A stretch of 12,395 nucleotides of DNA from positions 1-12,395 of the forward strand of contig DGTW01000250.1 in assembly GCA_002393835.1 (NCBI GenBank). The letters are read 5' to 3'. This DNA comes from Treponema sp. UBA4326 (GTDB lineage: Bacteria; Spirochaetota; Spirochaetia; Treponematales; Treponemataceae). Shown in pieces: positions 6,938 to 12,395 of the stretch; the stretch's first letter is position 1, and the number at the start of each line of letters is the position of its first letter. The notes beneath the pieces are model-generated. The model was given only the letters and a program-made list of their open reading frames with translations, was not told the DNA's origin and searched no databases. Made by a program: the position numbers and the translations under genes.

Positions 6938-9057
6938 TACGCTTCTCCTACGAGTTTTTTGATGACGCTGATGAGTTTACCCCTCTCAAAATCACCTTTT
7001 GAAATAATTGCGCTTGCCCTCAGCCGCTCAAATTCACCAGTCACCTCAGGACTTTGGTCAGCCGTAACCACGACTACAGGAGAGTCCTTATACTGCTCCA
7101 TTCTCCTCAAATTATCCAAAAGAACAAGTCCTGTCATTCGCGGCATGTCCTTGTCAGTGAGAATAAGATCGTAGAGCTTTGACTTGGCCTTGTCCAGTCC
7201 GTCCAGTCCGTCAAAGGCAGTGTCCACGGCAAAACCTGCTCCCTCAAGGATATTTTTTTCGATTTGTCGTGTTGTCTCAGAATCGTCTACCACAAGCAGT
7301 CTTACCGTGCGTTTTTTTGTCTGCGCCTCAAATTTTTTGATGTCATAGCCCCGAAGCGACTTGAATTTTTTGAGGATGTCAGGAACATGCAGTATGGGAA
7401 CAATGTCATAATGCTCATCAAAGACGATTCCCTGCAATATTGAAAAATTTCGGAAAGCCTTGGGAAGAGGTTTTACAACCAGAGAGACAAACTGCTGCAC
7501 CTCGTCAACTATGATGCCGATTCTCTGCTCCATGTACTCTGCGATAAGGATTGAGTCCGAATCATGGGCATAGCTAGAATGACCGGAATAGCTGACTTTC
7601 TGATGCTCAAAAAGGGTCGAGAGTGAAAAGCATGGTATGAGCTGCCCCTCCAGCTTGATGTAGTTCTGGTTTTGCAGGCTGATGTACTCGCTTTTTTTGC
7701 GGTAGATGATGTCAGCGATATGCTGAGATGGAATAAGGTACTTGTCCTCGTTTGAGAATACGAAGAGACCCTGCAAGGTTGACAGAGAAAGCGGGAAATG
7801 AAGTATGAAAGTAGTTCCCTTGCCGGCTTCACTTTCGATTTTTATTCTTCCCTTGATTTTCTCCACATTTGACCAGACCACATCAAGGCCAACTCCTCGT
7901 CCAGAAAGCTCGGTTACGCTGTCCATCGTAGAAAAACCCGACTGGAAGAGAAACTGAGAAAGCTCCCTGTCAGTCATTTTTTTGATTTCTTCAAGCCGCT
8001 CAGGATAGAGTTTAGAGGCCTTGGAACGAATTTTATCGTAATCCAGCCCCCTTCCGTCATCACTTATCCTAAGCTCAATGTGCTTTGCTTCACGGCTACA
8101 TGTTATGCTGATTTTTCCTTCCTCGTCCTTTCCCTGTGCAAGACGCTCTTCCGGGCTTTCAATGCCGTGATCCAGGGCATTTCTGGTTAGGTGCATGAGA
8201 ATGTCGCCCAATTCTTCCAGAATCACTTTGTCGATGGCAATATCAGTGGAAGGAATCTCGCACTTTACCTTCTTTTTTAGGTTCATGGCCTCAAGGGCAA
8301 TAGTATTTTCAAGCGGCCTCAATACAATTCCTATGGGCAGCATCCTCAGGTCGAAAACCTGCTCCTGAACGCTGAAAATGGAATTCTCAAGGGCAAAAAT
8401 GTCTGCCTCAAACTGCTTGCGGAGTTTTGAAAGCTCGTGGTTGCCGCTTTCTTCCTCAAATTTCTGGAGTTCTCCAAGCTGATGCTTTAGGTGAAATTCC
8501 CTAGTAATCATAGAGTCAAAGGCCGTGATGATTTCGTTTACCCGGGACAGCTTAATCCTGATAGACTGGATTTCACTCACATTCTCGCTGAATTCGTCAT
8601 CATCATCCTCATCGACATATTCGCCTTTTTCCCGCTTTATCTCATCCAGGAAGGCTTCAATGTCAATCAGTTCTCCCGCCGCAAGTTTGTCGCAATATTG
8701 CAGGTAAAGGTCTATGTTCTGCTCATCACTGCCCTTTTTACTGATGAGAACTGCTGATTCGCTGATTTTGTCCGCAACCGAAAAGGCAAGCCTGACCAGC
8801 CTGTCTGTATTCTTGACCTGTCCGTCCTTGACGCTTTTATAAATGTCTTCGATTGCATGGGCCAGCTTTTCAATCGTCGAGAAACCGAGCATACGGGCAT
8901 TACCCTTTATCGTATGCAGATTCCGAAGCAAGTTAGCAAGGGTCTGGGCGTCATTGTGAGACACTTTTAAATTTATTATGTCTTTTCGTGAAGTCTCCAG
9001 GAGTTCCCTGACTTCACTGACAAAGCTTTCGATAATATCAGATGAAATCTCAGACAT
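6937..9057 (-). CDS. cheA: Hybrid chemosensory histidine kinase CheA fused to a receiver domain
   Basis: This 706-residue cytoplasmic kinase would be recruited to receptor arrays by CheW. The N-terminal HPt domain has phospho-accepting His48 in LHTIKGNARMLGF. A short acidic linker (EYVDEDDDDEF, about 146-156) stands where the CheY-docking P2 domain is usually found. A helical dimerisation region runs about 163-245. The ATPase domain shows the N box HLTRNALDHGIE (289-300), DDGRGLD (333-339) and GRGVGLD (386-392). A CheW-like regulatory domain spans about 425-565, and a C-terminal receiver (585-703) has Asp591-Asp592, phospho-acceptor Asp635, Thr665 and Lys687. All key residues are present. The layout resembles FrzE and ChpA-type hybrids. 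The ATG at 9057 overlaps cheR by 8 nt behind AAGGGAG; codons upstream of it, to 9156, are out-of-frame cheR sequence. A CheA-receiver fusion in a cluster lacking cheY suggests phosphate transfer within the protein. Confidence 0.95.
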   Translation of the reverse strand: MSEISSDIIESFVSEVRELLETSRKDIINLKVSHNDAQTLANLLRNLHTIKGNARMLGFSTIEKLAHAIEDIYKSVKDGQVKNTDRLVRLAFSVADKISESAVLISKKGSDEQNIDLYLQYCDKLAAGELIDIEAFLDEIKREKGEYVDEDDDDEFSENVSEIQSIRIKLSRVNEIITAFDSMITREFHLKHQLGELQKFEEESGNHELSKLRKQFEADIFALENSIFSVQEQVFDLRMLPIGIVLRPLENTIALEAMNLKKKVKCEIPSTDIAIDKVILEELGDILMHLTRNALDHGIESPEERLAQGKDEEGKISITCSREAKHIELRISDDGRGLDYDKIRSKASKLYPERLEEIKKMTDRELSQFLFQSGFSTMDSVTELSGRGVGLDVVWSNVEKIKGRIKIESEAGKGTTFILHFPLSLSTLQGLFVFSNEDKYLIPSQHIADIIYRKKSEYISLQNQNYIKLEGQLIPCFSLSTLFEHQKVSYSGHSSYAHDSDSILIAEYMEQRIGIIVDEVQQFVSLVVKPLPKAFRNFSILQGIVFDEHYDIVPILHVPDILKKFKSLRGYDIKKFEAQTKKRTVRLLVVDDSETTRQIEKNILEGAGFAVDTAFDGLDGLDKAKSKLYDLILTDKDMPRMTGLVLLDNLRRMEQYKDSPVVVVTADQSPEVTGEFERLRASAIISKGDFERGKLISVIKKLVGEA

Positions 9058-9913
9058 TCGATTTCTCTCCCTTTTTGCGGAAATAAAAAACACTTCCGTC
9101 AACGACTTTTTCCAGAGAAGGAGGCACGAGTTCTCTTCCCAACTGGGCAATCTCACTCACAGAAACGAAGAGGAGGCCTCCGTCTGCAAGGCATTTTTCG
9201 GCTATCGTATGCAAAATCTTTGCCCTGAGCTCCGGATTGAAATATATAAACACATTCCTTAAAAAAATGATGTTCTGATTCTTCGGTAAAAAAAGGCTGG
9301 TCTCTGGCAAGTCCATTGTCGAAAGGTTGATTTTTTGAGTTTTTATGCAAGCCTTTATCTGCTCGTCAAACTCAATGCTCATGTCGTCTTTTCTGTAAGG
9401 CAAAAGTAAATCCTGAAAAGCCAGACCGTCCACGGGCCTTATTGAGGAGCCTGAGAAAATACCCTTTTTGCAGTGATTCAGCACGATGGAATTGATATCG
9501 CTTGCTAACACCGAGGCATTCAAGCCAGCAGCCTTTGCAAGCAAAGCAAGTGAATAGGCCTCTTCGCCGTATGAGCAGGCCGCACTCCAGATTTTTATTC
9601 TCGCAGGAGCAAAATCTTTCTTCCAGCTTGGGAAAATCTTGTCTCTTAAAAGCGCAAACTGCCTTTCTTCCCTGAAAAAATAAGTTTCGTTCACCGTGCT
9701 TTCGTTGACCAGCTCCGTAAAAAGGCCTTCATTTACAAGGAGTTCATTTTTGAAAGTAATAACAGACAGCTTCTTTTCGGCCATTTTCTTTTCGATGTAG
9801 GCCTTTATACCGTCCCTGTGGCTGGCCCGCGGGACAATGCCGGTGCGATTCTTCAAAATCGTGAGGAAAGATTCAAATTCTTCCTGAGTTATGACTAAAG
9901 GATTCTGACTCAT
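9050..9913 (-). CDS. cheR: Chemoreceptor glutamate methyltransferase CheR
   Basis: This 287-residue enzyme is expected to transfer methyl groups from S-adenosylmethionine to receptor glutamates, setting adaptation opposite CheB. The small N-terminal helical domain (about 8-75) is followed by the substrate-side motif VNETYFFREE (about 74-83). The SAM-binding fold shows WSAACSYGEEAYSLALL, then ASDINSIVLNHCKKGIF, then IIFLRNVFIYFNPE, the equivalents of the ACSTGEEPYS, TDI and CRNVLIYF motifs. No C-terminal TPR domain is present. The ATG at 9913 forms an ATGA overlap with the cheB stop; extending upstream to 10018 would only read cheB sequence in another frame. The length and motif order match ordinary CheR. 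It overlaps cheA by 8 nt and should be co-translated with it. Confidence 0.95.
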   Translation of the reverse strand: MSQNPLVITQEEFESFLTILKNRTGIVPRASHRDGIKAYIEKKMAEKKLSVITFKNELLVNEGLFTELVNESTVNETYFFREERQFALLRDKIFPSWKKDFAPARIKIWSAACSYGEEAYSLALLAKAAGLNASVLASDINSIVLNHCKKGIFSGSSIRPVDGLAFQDLLLPYRKDDMSIEFDEQIKACIKTQKINLSTMDLPETSLFLPKNQNIIFLRNVFIYFNPELRAKILHTIAEKCLADGGLLFVSVSEIAQLGRELVPPSLEKVVDGSVFYFRKKGEKSNV

Positions 9914-10884
9914 TTTCCCACAAGCTCCAAAATTCGCTTTGAAATTTCGGGGAGAGGGAGAATTTCCCTTGCTCCGCCCAGGGCTATGGCTGCCTGCGGC
10001 ATTCCGAAAACAGCACAAGTTGACTTGTCCTCGGCAATCGTCCAGCCGCCATTATCACAAACGGCCTTGCAGCCGTCCGCACCGTCGGATCCCATCCCAG
10101 TCAGCAAGACTGCGAGACAGTTGCTCTTGTAGAATTTTGCGGCGCTTCGGAAAAGCTTATTGACGGCGGGCCGCAAAAATCTCTCTGGCTCTTCATCGGA
10201 AAGTTTTAGTACGGGATTTCCATTTGCCTTTACATAATCGATGACGAGATGTTTGTCAGCAGGCGCAATGTAGACGACACCTGACTGAGCTATCTCAGCA
10301 TTTTCCGCAAGCTTGACCTTAATATTGTGGCAGGTGCTTGAAAACCATTCCGCCATGTTTTTGTCTGCTCCGACATCAATATGCTGTGTGTAGAGAATGG
10401 GCAAGGGAAAGTCCGAGCCAAGCGAAGAAAGGACTTTCATTACGGCAGAAGGACCGCCTGTGGAGGCTCCAATGCAGAGAATCTTGAATTTCGAGGCTTT
10501 TTCTGAAGGATTTTTTATGTCGGACACAGCCGCTGCCCTCAAATGATTGACCAGAGAGTCGAAAAAATCCTGCTTATAGTCAGAAAGTTTTGGTTTATTC
10601 AGTAGAAAAAGATTTGGATAATTCTCGACCGCATTGTTTGAGTCAGAGAGAAGGATTACAGGCAGGTGCTTTTCCAGGGAAATTAGACGCAGATTTTCTT
10701 TTTCGGACGAATCAGACATATCCAGTCCCGAAATAATCACATTCGGTCTCTCGTCTTCAATGGATTCAATGAGTTTTCTTCCGTTGGATACGAAAGAGAT
10801 AATATTTATGTCAGAGTAAGCGTCCAGCCCCTGCTCCAGTATGGTCCGCACGACGGCAGAACCATCGGCAATAATAACCTTCAT
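9910..10884 (-). CDS. cheB: Chemoreceptor methylesterase CheB with degenerate receiver domain
   Basis: This 324-residue protein would hydrolyse receptor methyl esters (and may deamidate glutamines). The C-terminal esterase domain (about 133-322) has the full catalytic triad: Ser141 in GASTGGP, His168 in YTQHID and Asp267 in GMGSDGADG. The N-terminal half (1-117) has receiver-like strands with Asp7 and Lys97, but the strand PNVIISGLDMS puts Gly53 where the phospho-accepting Asp of DVEMP normally sits. Asp55, two residues on, is the only nearby acid. Control by CheA phosphorylation is therefore doubtful, and the domain may instead act as a fixed inhibitory or docking module. The ATG at 10884 forms an ATGA overlap with the preceding gene, and GAGGGGG lies 4 nt upstream of it. 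Confidence 0.94.
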   Translation of the reverse strand: MKVIIADGSAVVRTILEQGLDAYSDINIISFVSNGRKLIESIEDERPNVIISGLDMSDSSEKENLRLISLEKHLPVILLSDSNNAVENYPNLFLLNKPKLSDYKQDFFDSLVNHLRAAAVSDIKNPSEKASKFKILCIGASTGGPSAVMKVLSSLGSDFPLPILYTQHIDVGADKNMAEWFSSTCHNIKVKLAENAEIAQSGVVYIAPADKHLVIDYVKANGNPVLKLSDEEPERFLRPAVNKLFRSAAKFYKSNCLAVLLTGMGSDGADGCKAVCDNGGWTIAEDKSTCAVFGMPQAAIALGGAREILPLPEISKRILELVGK

Positions 10885-11399
10885 TTTTCCCCCTCTTTTT
10901 GGCCAGCAAAAAGCCTTTGCAGAAGATTATCCGGCGACAAAAGAATCTGCCTCCTGAACTCATTCTTTTTTTCACCCGAAGCAAAGGCAATAGCCACAAC
11001 CCCGCATTTCTCCTGAACCTTCCTTATGCCTTTTGGAATCAGGTGAAGTGAAGAAATATCAAGAGCCTTGCTTGAAATCAGACTGTTAACTGAAATGGCA
11101 AAATTTCCACTGGCAGGAAAATCAGTCCCCGTATATTTTTGAATCTGCTCCTGCACAGACTCAGGAAAATCCGACCTTCGCATAATCAGGACCGTGTTAC
11201 AATCCTCCCTTGACTTGCAGACAAAAGCCTTTTCCAGGAAGAAACCTATATTCACATGAGGAAGCTGCTCCCGGTTGAAGATAATACTTCTTTCGCCCTT
11301 TTCCACGGCAAGGTATAGCCCGAAAACGACATACTTGCTCTGAATGAGAAAATCCACCGTGTCATAAGCTATGCAGGTAAAATAATCAAGCGCTTCCAA
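10881..11399 (-). CDS. Unrecognised protein of chemosensory operon, possibly a divergent CheW-like adaptor
   Basis: This is a 172-residue cytoplasmic protein that I cannot assign by motif. It is rich in alternating hydrophobic strands: FTCIAYDTVDFLIQSKYVVFGLYL (split at about 7-30), LPHVNIGFFLEK (46-57), CNTVLIMRR (67-75), FAISVNSLISSKALDISSLHLIPKG (about 100-124) and CGVVAIAF (132-139), ending LLSPDNLLQRLF. The order and spacing resemble the two five-stranded halves of a CheW domain, and its place between cheW and cheB supports an adaptor or array role, but the typical VINLRG-type CheW motif is absent. Translation appears to start at TTG (11399) with AAGGA 6 nt upstream, inside the end of cheW (14-nt overlap). 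The stop overlaps the cheB start as ATGA. A gene in such a coupled run is certainly real; the CheW relation is inference. Confidence 0.85.
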   Translation of the reverse strand: MEALDYFTCIAYDTVDFLIQSKYVVFGLYLAVEKGERSIIFNREQLPHVNIGFFLEKAFVCKSREDCNTVLIMRRSDFPESVQEQIQKYTGTDFPASGNFAISVNSLISSKALDISSLHLIPKGIRKVQEKCGVVAIAFASGEKKNEFRRQILLSPDNLLQRLFAGQKEGEK

Positions 11400-11889
11400 G
11401 GTCTTTCCTTATTAGAATTTCAAATGCATTTGGATTTATGACGGGAATTTCCTCGTCCTTATAGGCTATTGTTCCCAGAAAAAAGCCCTCCTCGTTTTTT
11501 TCGGGGATTTGGTTCAAGCCGTCCTCTTCTATTTCTGCAAAAAATAAAATGTCAGAAATATGAATCGAAAGCTGGTCATCACTCCGTTTGAATATCAAAA
11601 AAAGAGGAACATCGGGAGGAGTCGTCTCTGTGTCGCCAATCAGAGAGCGTGGATTTATTACAGTAAAAGGATCACCCCGCCTGTTAAGCACGCCCTCAAT
11701 GTAGTCCGGCATGAAGGGCAGTTTGTAAACGGAGACATCACGGATAATCTCAAGTACCTCTGATGATTTCACGGCATATTTTTTTTCTGCGACAGAAAAG
11801 ACCAGCCAGGTCACCATTTTTTTCTCTTCGATGACCTCTGTTTTCTCACCGTCCTTGCTAGCAATTTTGTCGATTATCTCTTCGTTCAT
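11386..11889 (-). CDS. cheW: Chemosensory coupling protein CheW
   Basis: This 167-residue adaptor would link the receptor tip to CheA. After a charged N-terminal tail (1-24, KDGEKTEVIEEKK), a single CheW domain runs about 25-162: TWLVFSVAEKKYAVKSSEV, then LPFMPDYIEGVLNRRGDPF (58-75) in place of the usual VINLRG segment, then FTVINPRSLIG, LFLIFKR, a strand ISDILFFAEI, and the final EEIPVINPNAFEIL. The conserved Arg-Gly of the receptor/CheA interface is at 71-72. The length is slightly above a minimal CheW because of the acidic and lysine-rich leader. The ATG at 11889 overlaps the receptor stop as ATGA and has GGAGG 7 nt upstream. The 3' end overlaps the next gene by 14 nt. Confidence 0.92.
   Translation of the reverse strand: MNEEIIDKIASKDGEKTEVIEEKKMVTWLVFSVAEKKYAVKSSEVLEIIRDVSVYKLPFMPDYIEGVLNRRGDPFTVINPRSLIGDTETTPPDVPLFLIFKRSDDQLSIHISDILFFAEIEEDGLNQIPEKNEEGFFLGTIAYKDEEIPVINPNAFEILIRKDLGSA
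11406..11410 (-). promoter_or_regulatory. Ribosome binding site supporting a TTG start
   Basis: AAGGA on the minus strand, 6 nt before TTG at 11399 and lying inside the cheW coding end. It supports the non-ATG start of the unrecognised 172-residue gene. Confidence 0.6.
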
Positions 11890-12395
11890 GCCTTGGCCTC
11901 CGCTTCAGGCGACGGCTTTTTTTTGCCCGCCCTTTTTTTCGTACTCAAAGCACTTGCGATGCCTTTGAGGTTCTCAGAAACCTGGGAAATATGCTCCGTT
12001 GCTGAAGAGAAATTCTCTACGCCTGCGGAAATTTGCCTTAGTGTAAGAAGAATCTGCTCGCTGGCTACAGCCTGCTGCTTGATAATGGTAGTGATTTTTT
12101 CCGCGCTGTCTGCAGTGCTTTCGGAAGCCTGGCGGATATTTGAAAATCGCTCTTCAAGGCTCTTTGCGCTCTCGACACCGTCCTGAATTTTCTCGGTTCC
12201 GCTTTCAGAGGCAAGGATAAGATTGTCAGAGCTTTTTTGAATTTCCGTAATTCTTTCCTTGATTTCCTTGGTTCCGTCGATGATTCCGTCTGCCAGCCGG
12301 CGAATCTCAGTGGCAACGATATGGAAGTTGCGGCCAGCCTCACCTGCACTGGAAGCCTCTAGCTCCGCATTGAAAGCGATGATTTTTGCCTGATC
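11886..12395 (-). CDS. Methyl-accepting chemotaxis protein, C-terminal signalling domain only (5' end beyond window)
   Basis: The last 169 codons of a chemoreceptor enter from the right edge. The first visible residues form the conserved hairpin tip that binds CheA and CheW (IIAFNAELEASSAGEAGRNF, then HIVATEIRRLAD), equivalent to the LLALNAAIEAARAGE tip of classical receptors. A long coiled-coil return helix follows with heptad pattern and Gln/Glu-rich, methylation-type positions (KQQAVASEQI), ending in a lysine-rich tail KKRAGKKKPSPEAEAKA. There is no C-terminal CheR-docking pentapeptide of the W-x-x-F type, which is normal for many receptors. The sensory domain and any membrane segments lie outside the window, so the signal, and whether the receptor is membrane-bound, are unknown. 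The stop overlaps the cheW start as ATGA, which makes it the probable dedicated receptor of this cluster. Confidence 0.93.
   Translation of the reverse strand, partial: DQAKIIAFNAELEASSAGEAGRNFHIVATEIRRLADGIIDGTKEIKERITEIQKSSDNLILASESGTEKIQDGVESAKSLEERFSNIRQASESTADSAEKITTIIKQQAVASEQILLTLRQISAGVENFSSATEHISQVSENLKGIASALSTKKRAGKKKPSPEAEAKA

Noticed and set aside
7192..7209. Perfect 9-bp tandem repeat (GTCCAGTCC twice)
   Set aside because: It encodes Gly-Leu-Asp twice in the CheA receiver at a place where ordinary receivers have the same length and similar residues (DGLEALEK-like), so it is codon coincidence, not an expansion.
9058..9156. Possible 33-residue N-terminal extension of CheA
   Set aside because: The HPt domain begins just after the ATG at 9057, which has a ribosome site; the extension is cheR sequence read out of frame.
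9914..10018. Possible 35-residue N-terminal extension of CheR
   Set aside because: It lies inside the cheB coding end, and the ATG at 9913 makes a typical ATGA junction.
1..12395. CRISPR arrays, tRNA/rRNA genes, insertion sequences, phage or restriction genes
   Set aside because: No regularly spaced repeats, no tRNA-like cloverleaf or rRNA stretch and no transposase or integrase motif was seen; coding sequence fills almost the whole window.

Overview
The window is a densely packed bacterial chromosome segment, and every supported gene lies on the minus strand, so transcription runs from right to left. GC content looks to be in the mid-40s percent by eye. The gene content suggests a host-associated spirochaete of the genus Treponema: a stand-alone chemosensory cluster with a CheA-receiver hybrid, an NhaC-type antiporter, a LUD protein and a class III cyclase with receiver and GAF-like domains. 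The genus is an inference from overall style; the window contains no rRNA or other phylogenetic marker.

Region 1 (12395 down to 5090) is a chemosensory operon entered part-way. In transcription order it holds the C-terminal signalling tip of a methyl-accepting protein, CheW, a divergent protein that may be a second CheW-like adaptor, the methylesterase CheB, the methyltransferase CheR, a CheA kinase fused to a receiver domain, and an adenylate/guanylate cyclase with an N-terminal receiver-like domain. Most junctions are start/stop overlaps (ATGA, TAATG, 8 or 14 nt), so the proteins are probably made in coupled amounts. There is no CheY, no CheC/CheX/CheD and no flagellar gene here. The most likely output is therefore cyclic-nucleotide synthesis rather than flagellar switching, by analogy with the Pseudomonas Chp system, in which a CheA-receiver hybrid controls CyaB. 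Two of the three receiver domains (in CheB and in the cyclase) lack the phospho-accepting aspartate; only the one fused to CheA is intact.

Region 2 (5077 down to 3001) continues the same run of genes with a long, divergent ribose-phosphate pyrophosphokinase and an orphan OppF-like ABC ATPase that overlaps it by 8 nt. No permease or binding-protein gene is in view.

Region 3 (about 3000 down to 1) follows a short AT-rich gap that probably carries a promoter. It encodes a 56-residue protein of unknown function, an NhaC-family sodium/proton antiporter, a LUD-domain protein and the N-terminal two thirds or so of an RluA-family pseudouridine synthase that runs off the left edge. These genes also sit close together and look like a second operon. 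No gap of 300 bases or more lacks a gene. I saw no tRNA, rRNA, insertion sequence, CRISPR array or phage feature.
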